A DNA stretch of 64,000 nt from Streptomyces cynarae (lineage in GTDB: Bacteria > Actinomycetota > Actinomycetes > Streptomycetales > Streptomycetaceae): NCBI RefSeq assembly GCF_025642135.1, contig NZ_CP106793.1:7098001-7162000 (forward strand). Direction: 5' to 3'. The translations under genes were made by a program, and so were the position numbers. The first letter of the stretch is position 1; the number at the start of each line of letters is the position of its first letter. Below the pieces are notes generated by a model that did not search any database, was not told the DNA's origin, and worked only from the letters and a program-made list of their open reading frames with translations. Shown here piece after piece: positions 27,520 through 36,283 of the stretch.

Positions 27520-28353
27520 ATGAGGATCCTCATCAGCGCCGACATGGAGGGCGCCACCGGTGTGACCTGGCCGGCCGACGTGTTGCCCGGGACGCCGCAG
27601 TGGGAGCGGTGCCGGGCGATGTTCACCTCCGACGTGAACGCCGCCGTGCTCGGCTTCCTCGACGGCGGTGCCGACGACGTGCTGATCAACGAGGCCCACT
27701 GGACCATGCGCAATCTGCTCCTCGAACGGTTGGATGAGAGGGCGCAGATGCTCACCGGACGGCACAAGTCGCTGTCCATGGTGGAGGGCGTGCAGTACGG
27801 CGACGTGGACGGAGTCGCGTTCGTCGGCTACCACGCGGGGGCGGGGATGGAGGGCGTGCTCGCCCACACCTACCTCGCCAACTCCATCACGGGCGTCTGG
27901 CTCAACGACGTCCGCGCCAGCGAGGGCCTGCTGAACGCCCACGTCGTGGCCGAGTACGGCGTGCCCGTCGTCCTCGTCACCGGCGACGACGTGGCCTGCG
28001 AGGACGCGCTCGGGTACGCGCCAGAAGCGCTCAAGGTGGCCGTCAAGGACCATGTGTCACGGTACGCGGCGGTGTGCCGCACCCCGGCCAGGACCGCGGC
28101 CGACATCCGCGCCGCGGCCAAGGAGGCGGCGTCCCTGGCGGGGCGTCACGAGCCCGAGCAACGGGGGCCGTTCACCATCGCGCTCGAGTTCGACGCCGAG
28201 CATCTGGCGATGGCCGCCACCGTCGTACCGGGAGTGGACCGCATCGGCGAGCGGAAGGTGGCGTACACGAGCGCGACCATGTACGAGGGGATCCGGACGT
28301 TCAAGGCGGTCACCACGATCGTCTCGGCCGCGGTGGAGGAACAGTATGGCTGA
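27520..28353 (+). CDS. M55-family D-aminopeptidase (DppA-like)
   Basis: 277 residues. The start MRILISADMEGATGV holds the Asp and Glu zinc ligands of the M55 family, and VGYHAGA, NDVRASEGLLNAHVVAEYGVPVVLVTGDD carry further family motifs. M55 enzymes remove N-terminal D-amino acids from peptides such as D-Ala-D-Ala, linked to recycling or breakdown of peptidoglycan stem peptides. It is first in a run of four peptidase genes and overlaps the next by 8 nt. No signal peptide is seen. Confidence 0.9.
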   Translation: MRILISADMEGATGVTWPADVLPGTPQWERCRAMFTSDVNAAVLGFLDGGADDVLINEAHWTMRNLLLERLDERAQMLTGRHKSLSMVEGVQYGDVDGVAFVGYHAGAGMEGVLAHTYLANSITGVWLNDVRASEGLLNAHVVAEYGVPVVLVTGDDVACEDALGYAPEALKVAVKDHVSRYAAVCRTPARTAADIRAAAKEAASLAGRHEPEQRGPFTIALEFDAEHLAMAATVVPGVDRIGERKVAYTSATMYEGIRTFKAVTTIVSAAVEEQYG

Positions 28354-29650
28354 CCAGCAGGCACTCGACGAGGTCGTGCGGTTCACGTCCGACCTCATCC
28401 GCATCGACACCACCAACCGCGGCGGCGGCGACTGCCGTGAGCGGCCCGCCGCCGAGTACGCGGCCGAGCGTCTGGCCGAGGCCGGCCTGGAGCCCGTGCT
28501 CCTGGAGCGCACCCCGGGCCGGACGAACGTCGTCGCACGCATCGAGGGCACCGACCCGTCCGCCGACGCCCTGCTCGTCCACGGCCATCTCGACGTGGTG
28601 CCCGCGCAGGCGGCGGACTGGAGCGTGCACCCGTTCTCCGGCGAGGTGCGCGACGGCGTGGTGTGGGGCCGGGGCGCGGTCGACATGAAGAACATGGACG
28701 CGATGATCCTCGCCGTCGTACGGCACTGGGCGCGCTCGGGCACCAGGCCCCGGCGCGACCTCGTCATCGCCTTCACCGCCGACGAGGAGGCGAGCGCCGA
28801 GGACGGCTCCGGATTCCTCGCGGACCGGCACGCGGACCTCTTCGAGGGATGCACGGAAGGCGTCAGCGAGTCGGGGGCGTTCACCTTCCACGACGGCGAC
28901 GGACGGCAGATCTACCCGATCGCGGCCGGTGAGCGCGGCACCGGATGGCTGAAGCTGACCGCGCGCGGCCGGGCGGGCCACGGCTCCAAGGTCAACCGCA
29001 GCAACGCGGTCACCAGGCTCGCCGCCGCGGTGACCCGCATCGGCGCCCACGAATGGCCGCTCCGGCTCACCCCCACCGTGCGCGCCGCGCTCACCGAACT
29101 CGCCGCCCTGTACGGCCTCGAGGCCGACCTCGACGACGTGGACGGCCTGCTGAAGAAGCTGGGCCCCGCCGCCGCGCTCGTCGAGGCGACCGTCCGCAAC
29201 AGCACCAACCCGACCATGCTGAGCGCCGGTTACAAGATCAACGTGATCCCGGGCGAGGCCGTCGCCCACGTCGACGGACGCTACCTGCCCGGCACCGAGG
29301 ACGAGTTCCGTGCGACGCTGGACGAACTCACCGGGCCGGACGTGGACTGGGAGTTCCACCACCGGGAGGTCGCCCTCCAGGCGCCCGTGGACTCGCCGAC
29401 GTTCGCGCGGATGCGGGCCGCCGTCGAGGAGTTCGCGCCCGGGGGGCACGTCGTGCCGTACTGCATGCCGGGCGGCACGGACGCCAAGCAGTTCTCGCGC
29501 CTCGGCATCACCGGCTACGGGTTCACGCCGCTGAAGCTCCCCGAGGGCTACGACTACCAGGCGATGTTCCACGGCGTCGACGAACGCGTGCCCGTGGAGG
29601 CGCTGCACTTCGGCGTCCGCGTCCTCGACCGGTTTCTGCGCACGGCCTAG
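28346..29650 (+). CDS. M20/M25/M40-family metallopeptidase
   Basis: 434 residues from ATG 28346, inside the end of the previous gene, showing translational coupling. HGHLDVVP gives the first zinc histidine, GRGAVDMKN the bridging Asp, and TADEEASAEDG the catalytic Glu pair; CMPGGTDAKQFSRLGITGYGF is a late conserved block. A dimerisation domain occupies the middle. Family members include dipeptidases and peptide or acyl-amino-acid hydrolases, so it probably cleaves dipeptides or N-acyl amino acids in the cytoplasm. Confidence 0.9.
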   Translation: MADQQALDEVVRFTSDLIRIDTTNRGGGDCRERPAAEYAAERLAEAGLEPVLLERTPGRTNVVARIEGTDPSADALLVHGHLDVVPAQAADWSVHPFSGEVRDGVVWGRGAVDMKNMDAMILAVVRHWARSGTRPRRDLVIAFTADEEASAEDGSGFLADRHADLFEGCTEGVSESGAFTFHDGDGRQIYPIAAGERGTGWLKLTARGRAGHGSKVNRSNAVTRLAAAVTRIGAHEWPLRLTPTVRAALTELAALYGLEADLDDVDGLLKKLGPAAALVEATVRNSTNPTMLSAGYKINVIPGEAVAHVDGRYLPGTEDEFRATLDELTGPDVDWEFHHREVALQAPVDSPTFARMRAAVEEFAPGGHVVPYCMPGGTDAKQFSRLGITGYGFTPLKLPEGYDYQAMFHGVDERVPVEALHFGVRVLDRFLRTA

Positions 29651-29663
29651 GAGGGATGGGGAG

Positions 29664-31628
29664 ATGGTGCGGACCCTGCCGTACGGGGCATGGCCCTCGC
29701 CCGTCGACGCGGCGCTCGCCGCCGCGCACGGCGGGCAGCCGGAGGCGGTGGGCTTCGTGGGCGAGGAGGCGTGGTGGACCGAGCCCCGCCCCGCCGAGGG
29801 CGGCCGGCGCACCCTGGTCAGGCGCACGGCGGACGGCCGGGAGGTGTCGGTCCTGCCCCCGCCGTGGAACGTGCGCAGCCGGGTCATGGAGTACGGCGGC
29901 CGGCCCTGGGCCGGGGCGATGCGCCCGGAGGGGCCGCTGGTGGTGTTCGTGCACTTCGCGGACCAGCGGCTGTACGCCTACGAGCCCACGGCGCCGGACA
30001 GCCGACCACGCCCGCTCACCCCGCTGTCGCCGGTGGGCGGCGGACTGCGCTGGGTCGACCCCCGGCTGCACCTGGAACGCGGCGAAGTGTGGTGTGTGCT
30101 GGAGGAGTTCACCGGCGACGGGCCCACCGACGTGCGGCGGGTGCCGGCCGCCGTACCGCTGGACGGCTCGGCGGCCGAGGACCGGGACGGCGTCCGCGAA
30201 CTCACCGACGCGCGCCACCGGTTCGTCACCGGCCCCCGTCTCTCGCCGGACGGGCGCCGCGCGGCCTGGCTCGCCTGGGACCATCCGCGCATGCCCTGGG
30301 ACGGCACCGAGCTGCTCGTCGCCGAGGTCACCGGTGAGGGGACGCTCCGGGAGCCGCGTACGGTCGCCGGCGGCCCCGAGGAGTCCATCGCCCAGGCCGA
30401 GTGGGCACCCGACGGCTCCCTGCTGTACGTGAGCGACCGCACCGGCTGGTGGAACCTGTACCGGGACGGCACGCCGCTGTGCCCCCGCGAGGAGGAGTTC
30501 GGCGGGCCGCTGTGGAAGGTCGGACTGCAGTGGTTCGCGCCCCTGGACGACGGGACCGTCGCCGTGGTGCACGGCAGGGGAGCGGGCCGGCTCGGGATCC
30601 TCGACCCGGTCGGCGGCGAGGTCGTCGACGTGGCCGGACCCTGGACCGAGTTCGCCGCCACGCTCGCCGTGCACGGCAGCCGCGTCGTCGCCGTCGGCGC
30701 CGGCCCGCGCACCGCGTACGAGGTCGTCGAACTGGACGCCGCCACCGGCCACGCCCGCGTGATCGGCGCCGCGCACGAGGACCCCGTCGACCCCGCCTTC
30801 TACCCCGAGCCCCGGATCCGCACCTTCACCGGACCCGGAGGCCGCGAGGTCCACGCGCACATCCATCCGCCGCGCCACCCCGAGTACGCCGCGCCCGAGG
30901 GCGCACCGCCGCCGTACGTCGTCTGGGCGCACGGCGGGCCGACCAGCCGCGCCCCCCTCGTCCTCGATCTGGAGATCGCCTACTTCACCTCGCGCGGCAT
31001 CGGCGTCGCCGAGGTGAACTACGGAGGCTCCACCGGCTACGGACGCGCGTACCGCGACCGGCTGCGCGGACAGTGGGGCGTCGTCGACGTCGAGGACTGC
31101 GCGGCCGTCGCGCTCGCCCTCGCCGACGAGGGCACCGCCGACCGCGACCGGCTCGCCGTGCGCGGCGGCAGCGCCGGCGGCTGGACGGCGGCCGCGTCCC
31201 TGACGTCGACCGACGTGTACGCCTGCGGCACGATCGTCTACCCGGTCCTGGATCTGGCGAGCTGGGGCTCCGGGGGGACCCACGACTTCGAGTCGCAGTA
31301 CCTTGAGACGCTGGTGGGGGCGTATGCCGAGGTGCCCGGGCGGTACTTCGAGCGGTCGCCCGTGGAGCACGCCGACCGGATCACCGTCCCCTTCCTGCTG
31401 CTGCAGGGGCTCGAGGACCCGATCTGCCCGCCCGCGCAGTGCGAGCGGTTCCTGGCCCGGCTCCAGGGGCGGCGTATCCCGCACGCCTACCTCGCCTTCG
31501 AGGGCGAGGGGCACGGCTTTCGGCGGGCTGAGACCATGGTGCGTGCCCTGGAGGCCGAGCTGTCCCTGTACGCGCAGGTCTTCGGGCTGAACCCGCCCGG
31601 CATCCCCACCCTGGAGCTCACCGAGTGA
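29664..31628 (+). CDS. S9-family serine peptidase (prolyl oligopeptidase-like)
   Basis: 654 residues. The N-terminal two thirds form a beta-propeller (blade motif RLSPDGRRAAWLAWDHP and others), and the C-terminal alpha/beta-hydrolase domain begins near residue 390. The nucleophile is Ser503 in GGSAGGW, the acid lies in LEDPICPP near 584 and the histidine in EGHGF near 616. The family cuts short peptides, often acylaminoacyl- or dipeptidyl-peptidases. The start ATG 29664 lies 13 nt after the M20 stop, preceded by a GGAGGG/GGGGAG stretch, and its end overlaps the next gene by 4 nt. Confidence 0.92.
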   Translation: MVRTLPYGAWPSPVDAALAAAHGGQPEAVGFVGEEAWWTEPRPAEGGRRTLVRRTADGREVSVLPPPWNVRSRVMEYGGRPWAGAMRPEGPLVVFVHFADQRLYAYEPTAPDSRPRPLTPLSPVGGGLRWVDPRLHLERGEVWCVLEEFTGDGPTDVRRVPAAVPLDGSAAEDRDGVRELTDARHRFVTGPRLSPDGRRAAWLAWDHPRMPWDGTELLVAEVTGEGTLREPRTVAGGPEESIAQAEWAPDGSLLYVSDRTGWWNLYRDGTPLCPREEEFGGPLWKVGLQWFAPLDDGTVAVVHGRGAGRLGILDPVGGEVVDVAGPWTEFAATLAVHGSRVVAVGAGPRTAYEVVELDAATGHARVIGAAHEDPVDPAFYPEPRIRTFTGPGGREVHAHIHPPRHPEYAAPEGAPPPYVVWAHGGPTSRAPLVLDLEIAYFTSRGIGVAEVNYGGSTGYGRAYRDRLRGQWGVVDVEDCAAVALALADEGTADRDRLAVRGGSAGGWTAAASLTSTDVYACGTIVYPVLDLASWGSGGTHDFESQYLETLVGAYAEVPGRYFERSPVEHADRITVPFLLLQGLEDPICPPAQCERFLARLQGRRIPHAYLAFEGEGHGFRRAETMVRALEAELSLYAQVFGLNPPGIPTLELTE

Positions 31629-32548
31629 CCCACCTGATCAGGCCGCCCAGACTCGCCCCCGGCGCCCGCGTGGCCGTCGTCGCGCCCAGCGGGCCCGTGA
31701 TCGAGGAGCGGCTCGCCGCCGGTCTCGACATCCTGCGCGGCTGGGACCTGGACCCGGTCGTGGCTCCCCACGTGCTCGACCGGCACCCCGAGTTCCCCTA
31801 CCTCGCGGGCACGGACGCCGACCGCGCCGCCGACTTCCAGGCCGCCTGGTGCGACCCGGAGGTGTCCGCGGTGCTGTGCGCCCGCGGCGGGTACGGGGCG
31901 CAGCGCATGATGGACCTGCTCGACTGGGAGGCGCTGCGCGCCGCCGGGCCGAAGGTGCTGGTCGGCTTCAGCGACATCACCGCGCTGCACGAGGCGTTCG
32001 CGGCCCGCCTCGGCCTGGTCACGCTGCACGGGCCGATGGTGGCGGCCGCCGACTTCCTCAAGAACACGCGCACGCAGGACCATCTGCGGGCCACCCTCTT
32101 CGAGCCGGAGTCCGTGACGACCATCACCTCCTCCGGCACCGCGCTCGTGCCCGGCCGCGCCCGGGGCGTCACCTCCGGCGGATGCCTGGCCCTGATCGCG
32201 GCCGAACTGGGCACGCCACACGCCCGCTCCGGCGAGACGGGCGGGCTGCTGCTGCTCGAGGACATCGGCGAGGATGCCTACCGCGTCGACCGGCTCCTCA
32301 CCCAGCTCCTGCGCTCGGGCCGGCTCGAGGGGGTCACGGGGATCGCGCTCGGCTCCTGGGAGGAGTGCGGCCCGTACGAGCTGTTGCGCGCCGTCCTCAC
32401 CGACCGGCTCGGCGGGCTCGGGATACCGGTCGTGGAGCGGTTCGGGTTCGGCCACGGCGAGGGCGCCCTGACGATGCCGCTCGGCGTGGCCGCGGAACTG
32501 GACGCGGACACCGGGACGCTCACACTGGAGGTCCCGGCGCTGGCGTGA
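31625..32548 (+). CDS. S66-family LD-carboxypeptidase
   Basis: 307 residues, GTG start overlapping the S9 stop by GTGA. RGGYGAQR and the nucleophile Ser116 in VGFSDITALH match the S66 serine peptidases (LdcA/MccF), and LLLEDIGEDAYRVDRLLTQL near residue 217 supplies the Glu of the triad. LdcA removes the terminal D-Ala from tetrapeptides during murein recycling, while MccF-type members degrade peptide-nucleotide antibiotics. The operon with a D-aminopeptidase and two other peptidases favours cell-wall peptide salvage. Confidence 0.9.
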   Translation: MTHLIRPPRLAPGARVAVVAPSGPVIEERLAAGLDILRGWDLDPVVAPHVLDRHPEFPYLAGTDADRAADFQAAWCDPEVSAVLCARGGYGAQRMMDLLDWEALRAAGPKVLVGFSDITALHEAFAARLGLVTLHGPMVAAADFLKNTRTQDHLRATLFEPESVTTITSSGTALVPGRARGVTSGGCLALIAAELGTPHARSGETGGLLLLEDIGEDAYRVDRLLTQLLRSGRLEGVTGIALGSWEECGPYELLRAVLTDRLGGLGIPVVERFGFGHGEGALTMPLGVAAELDADTGTLTLEVPALA

Positions 32549-32624
32549 CGGGAACGCACGCCTCGGGTCACCCGTCCGCTCCACCCGCCGGGCGGCGCCG
32601 CGCCGTGCCGTCCATCCTGGGCCC

Positions 32625-32876
32625 ATGAACCCGAAGACCCACCGCGAAGCCACGACGAGCGGCGGGACACGCCGGGGGCGGCAGGGACTCACGCCGCGCA
32701 CGGTCGCCGTCCTGGTGCTGGCCGCGCTCGTGCTGGTCTTCGTCTTCGAGAACACCCAGCGCACCCGGATCCGGCTGTTCGTGCCGCTGGTGACGATGCC
32801 GCTGTGGCTGGCGCTGCTCGGTACGGGGGTGATCGGGGCACTGTGCGGCGCGCTTCTCGTCAGCCGACGCCGGTGA
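32625..32876 (+). CDS. LapA-family (DUF1049) small membrane protein
   Basis: 83 residues. A basic, hydrophilic N-terminus (about 24 residues) is followed by two membrane segments (VAVLVLAALVLVFVFENTQ and LWLALLGTGVIGALCGALLV) separated by the RTRIRLFVPLVTMPL turn, and it ends SRRR. The FENTQ motif between the helices is the LapA/YciM-type signature. Its exact role in actinobacteria is not known. Confidence 0.85.
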   Translation: MNPKTHREATTSGGTRRGRQGLTPRTVAVLVLAALVLVFVFENTQRTRIRLFVPLVTMPLWLALLGTGVIGALCGALLVSRRR

Positions 32877-32900
32877 CGGCGGATCACGTACGGTGTCGCC

Positions 32901-33446
32901 GTGTCCGACACCCGTGAATACCTCGCCGAGAGCCCCCGCGTGGGCATACGCCCCTTCACCCGCGACGACGCGGCCGAGTTCACCGCCCGGGCGCGGGAGA
33001 GCAGGGAACTGCACCACCCCTGGTTGTTCCCGCCGACCACCCCCGAGGCGTACGCCGCCTACGCGGGGCGGCTGATCGACGACCCGACGAGGGCGGGGTT
33101 CCTGGTGTGCGAGAGGGAGACCGGGGCCATCGCCGGGTACATCAACATCAACAACATCGTCCGGGGCGGCTTCCAGAGCGGGGCGCTCGGCTACGGCGCC
33201 TTCGCGCACGCCGCCGGGCGCGGGCTGATGACGGAGGCGCTGAACCTCGTGGTGCGGTACGCGTTCGGGCCGCTGGGGCTGCACCGGCTGGAGATCAACG
33301 CACAGCCCCGCAACACCGGATCGATCGGCCTGGCCCGACGCTGTGGCTTCCGCCTGGAGGGCTTCTCACCCGACATGATCTTCGTCGACGGGGCCTGGCG
33401 GGACCACGAGCGCTGGGCCATCACCGCCGAGATGGTCCGCACGTGA
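32901..33446 (+). CDS. RimJ/RimL-type GNAT N-acetyltransferase
   Basis: 181 residues from GTG 32901. It has the GNAT fold of the RimJ/RimL subgroup, with GYININNIVRGGFQSGALGYG, the acetyl-CoA motif AAGRGLMTEALNLVVRYAF, and LHRLEINAQPRNTGSIGLARRCGFRLEGF. Such enzymes acetylate N-terminal residues of proteins or small amines. It starts 24 nt after the LapA-like gene. Confidence 0.9.
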   Translation: MSDTREYLAESPRVGIRPFTRDDAAEFTARARESRELHHPWLFPPTTPEAYAAYAGRLIDDPTRAGFLVCERETGAIAGYININNIVRGGFQSGALGYGAFAHAAGRGLMTEALNLVVRYAFGPLGLHRLEINAQPRNTGSIGLARRCGFRLEGFSPDMIFVDGAWRDHERWAITAEMVRT

Positions 33447-33518
33447 GCGGTGCCCGAGCGGTGACGGCTCCCGTGCGGCCCCTGTGCGGCCGCCCTCGGC
33501 CCGCGCGCCGTACGGCCG

Positions 33519-35213
33519 TCAGTCCGCCGACCGTACGGTGGGCGTGGCGACGCTCACCGGCCCGCTGCGCCGGCCGCTCTTGCAGGCGTCGTGGCAGTCC
33601 TTCTCCAGGCTGCAGCACAGCGAGCAGACCGCGCCGGAGTGGAACGGGCAGCCCGCCATGTCGGGGCGCTCGAAGGTGTCCGCGCACACCGAGCAGGTCA
33701 GCGTCGCCGCCGAGGGCAACCCCCGCTCGTCGAGCAGCGGCTCGTCGAGGGCGTCGACGCGGGCGATGTAGTACCTGCCCTTGGTCGCCACCGCGAACAG
33801 CGGTGAGAGCACCATGGCCAGGAACAGGGCGATGAACGGGGAGTACGCCTTGCCGTAGGCGCCGAACGCCTCGAAGTACGCGGCGATGGACACCGCCGAG
33901 GCGATCAGCATCGAGCCGAAGCCGACCGGGTTGAAGTTGTACAGGTGCGCCCGCTTGAACTCGATGTACGACGGGCTGAGCCCCAGCGGCTTGTTGATCA
34001 CCAGGTCGGCCACGACCGCGCCGATCCACGCGATGGCGACGTTCGAGTAGAAGCCCAGCACCGTGTTGAGGAACCCGAACACACCGCCTTCCATCAGCGC
34101 GAGCGCGATGCCGACGTTGAGGAAGATGTAGACGACGCGCCCGGGGTGACGATGGGTCAGCCGGGAGAAGAAGTTCGACCAGGACAGCGAACCGGAGTAC
34201 GCGTTCGTCGAGTTGATCTTGATTTGGGAGAGGATCACGAAGAACGTCGCCAGCCCGAGGGCGACCGGCGCCGCGAACGTCCTGAACCCGTGCACGTACT
34301 GCTGGATGGGCTCGTTCGCCTTCGCGAGCCCCACGCTGCCGGCGATGTAGAAGGCCAGGAACGCCCCGCCGATCTGCTTCGCCGCGCCCAGCACCACCCA
34401 GCCCGGACCGGCGGACAGCACCGCGCCCCACCACTGCCTGGCGTTCTCGGGCGTCTTGTCCGGCATGAAGCGCAGATAGTCGACCTGCTCACCGATCTGC
34501 GCGATCAGCGACAGAGCCACGCCGGCGCCCGCGCCGACACCGAGCATGCTGATGCTCGACCCGGTGGGCGAGTCGCCCGCGAAGTGGGTGAACTCCGAGA
34601 ATTTACCCGGCTCCTGGATCGCGATGGACACGAACGGCGCGACCATCAGCACCAGCCAGATCGGCTGGGTCCACACCTGCATCTTCGACAGCGCGGTCAT
34701 GCCGTAGATCACCAGCGGCAGGATGATGAGGGAGCAGATGATGTAGCCGACGGCGAGCGGTATGTGCAGGCCGAGTTCCAGGGCCTGCGCCATGATCGAC
34801 CCCTCGAGGGCGAAGAAGATGAAGGTGAAGCTGGCGTAGATGACCGAGGTCAGGGTCGAGCCCAGATAGCCGAACCCCGCGCCCCGGGTCAGCAGGTCCA
34901 TGTCGATGGAGTACTTCGCCGAGTAGTACGAGACCGGGATGCCGGTGAGGAAGATGACCACCGCCGCGGCCAGGATCGCCACCATGGCGCTGGAGAAGCC
35001 GTTGGAGATCGCGATCGACCCGCCGATGGCGAAGTCCGCGAGGTAGGCGATGCCGCCCAGGGCCGTGGTGGCCACCACGTACGGCGTCCAGCGGCGGAAG
35101 GACTTCGGCGCGTACCGCAGCGAGTAGTCCTCGAGCGTGTCGTTCCGCGTCCAGCCGTTGTACGTCCGGCTCGTGGTGTCCGGTGGCGTCTGCCTGTCGA
35201 CGATGTCCGTCAT
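33519..35213 (-). CDS. NCS1-family purine-cytosine permease-like transporter with a cysteine-rich C-terminal domain
   Basis: 564 residues. Residues from about 40 to 480 contain twelve hydrophobic segments of the nucleobase:cation-symporter-1 fold (for example LADFAIGGSIAISNG, SQIKINSTNAYSGSLSWSNFF). The cytosolic tail after about 500 has eight cysteines and a histidine: CSVCADTFERPDMAGCPFHS and VCSLCCSLEKDC then DAC, which looks like a compact metal-binding domain and is not part of classic NCS1 permeases. It probably moves a purine, pyrimidine, hydantoin or similar base; the tail may sense metal or redox state. ATG 35213 lies behind GGAAGG. Confidence 0.9.
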   Translation of the reverse strand: MTDIVDRQTPPDTTSRTYNGWTRNDTLEDYSLRYAPKSFRRWTPYVVATTALGGIAYLADFAIGGSIAISNGFSSAMVAILAAAVVIFLTGIPVSYYSAKYSIDMDLLTRGAGFGYLGSTLTSVIYASFTFIFFALEGSIMAQALELGLHIPLAVGYIICSLIILPLVIYGMTALSKMQVWTQPIWLVLMVAPFVSIAIQEPGKFSEFTHFAGDSPTGSSISMLGVGAGAGVALSLIAQIGEQVDYLRFMPDKTPENARQWWGAVLSAGPGWVVLGAAKQIGGAFLAFYIAGSVGLAKANEPIQQYVHGFRTFAAPVALGLATFFVILSQIKINSTNAYSGSLSWSNFFSRLTHRHPGRVVYIFLNVGIALALMEGGVFGFLNTVLGFYSNVAIAWIGAVVADLVINKPLGLSPSYIEFKRAHLYNFNPVGFGSMLIASAVSIAAYFEAFGAYGKAYSPFIALFLAMVLSPLFAVATKGRYYIARVDALDEPLLDERGLPSAATLTCSVCADTFERPDMAGCPFHSGAVCSLCCSLEKDCHDACKSGRRSGPVSVATPTVRSAD

Positions 35214-35335
35214 GAACCTTCCCTCTTCCGCGAGCTCGCGTCACCTCCCCGACGAGCGGGGCAGTGCTGTTGCACGGAAGAGTCCCGCCGTGTTGTTTCC
35301 CGGCCGTTTCGATGCCTTTACGACGGTGGAGTGCG

Positions 35336-35689
35336 TCATTCCGCCCGGCGTCGGTCCACGTACTCGTACACCGAACCGTCCGGATGCACGGCGATGAGGT
35401 TGCGGCCGACCGGGGTCGGCACCGGGCCGGCGATGATACGCGCGCCGAGGTCGCTCAGCACCCGGTGGGCCTCCTCGATGTCCTCCACCGCGATCGTCGC
35501 CGCCACCTTGCGCAGGATCTCCAGCTCGGACTCGGGCCCGCTCATCAGCAGGAAACAGCCGACCGCGGCGACCGAGACACCGCCGCGCTCGAAGCGCAGC
35601 GCGCGGGCGCCCGTCAGTCTCTCGTAGAACGTGACCGAAGCCTCCAGGTCGTCGACGCAGATACGCAGCGTGGCTCCCAGAATCTCCAT
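35336..35689 (-). CDS. VOC-family (glyoxalase/bleomycin-resistance-like) protein
   Basis: 117 residues from ATG 35689, the start of the domain; the upstream 21 codons are not domain sequence. One VOC module pattern is visible: LRICVDDLEASVTFYERLTG in the first half, then IAVEDIEEAHRVLSDLGARI and IAVHPDGSVYEYVDR in the second. The family covers glyoxalases, dioxygenases and drug-binding proteins; the metal ligands are not conserved well enough to choose. It stands alone between the permease and a holin-like gene. Confidence 0.82.
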   Translation of the reverse strand: MEILGATLRICVDDLEASVTFYERLTGARALRFERGGVSVAAVGCFLLMSGPESELEILRKVAATIAVEDIEEAHRVLSDLGARIIAGPVPTPVGRNLIAVHPDGSVYEYVDRRRAE

Positions 35690-35791
35690 GCGCACGAGCC
35701 TAGTTGCGGCCGGCCGAAAGGGAGATCGTTTCGCACCGATCCGGGCGCGCACCTGCCGTTACGCGTGCGCGGGCACGGGTACCCGGCGGAC

Positions 35792-36277
35792 ATGAACCGC
35801 TTGGATCACCTGGAACATCTGGACAAGCATCTGGTCGACGAGCTGGCGCAGGTGGCCCGGGAGGCCGTGCGCGACGAGTTGCGCGAGCAGACCCGCAAGC
35901 AGCGCCGCACGGCCGCGCTCTACGCGGCCTCGGGCGCCACCGGACTGTACGCGGGCGCCGGGGTGGCGCTCGCCATCGGTCTGGCGCTGGCCCTGGCCCT
36001 GCCCGGCTGGGCCGCCGCGCTGATCACGGCGGCGGTGCTCGGCGTGGCCGCCCACCTGCTGCGCGGCGCGGCTCGCACAGGCGGGCACGGGGCCGCGTCG
36101 CACCACGCCGCCCACGGCCTCCGCGGTACGCCGCCCGCCGCCCCGGCCGGCGGGCCCGGGACGCCGTACCCGCCGATGCCGCACACCCCGCCCATGCCGG
36201 GCGTCACCGATCCGGCCGCGCCGGGCACCGCGGGTCCTGGAACGGACCCCCAGGCGCCGCAGCACCGGGCCCGGTGA
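35792..36277 (+). CDS. Phage holin-family (Phage_holin_3_6-like) membrane protein
   Basis: 161 residues from ATG 35792. A charged, helical N-terminus (LDKHLVDELAQVAREAVRDEL) is followed by two membrane segments (TGLYAGAGVALAIGLALALAL and WAAALITAAVLGVAAHLL) and a long Pro/Gly/His-rich tail (HTPPMPGVTDPAAPGTAGPG). This is a common actinobacterial membrane protein group labelled holin family; a lytic role is unlikely. It precedes the SDR gene closely and may be co-transcribed. Confidence 0.75.
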   Translation: MNRLDHLEHLDKHLVDELAQVAREAVRDELREQTRKQRRTAALYAASGATGLYAGAGVALAIGLALALALPGWAAALITAAVLGVAAHLLRGAARTGGHGAASHHAAHGLRGTPPAAPAGGPGTPYPPMPHTPPMPGVTDPAAPGTAGPGTDPQAPQHRAR

Positions 36278-36283
36278 GCCGCC

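Noticed and set aside
35792..36277. Holin-family label suggesting a prophage
   Set aside because: No other phage genes surround it, and this family is a common chromosomal membrane protein in actinobacteria.
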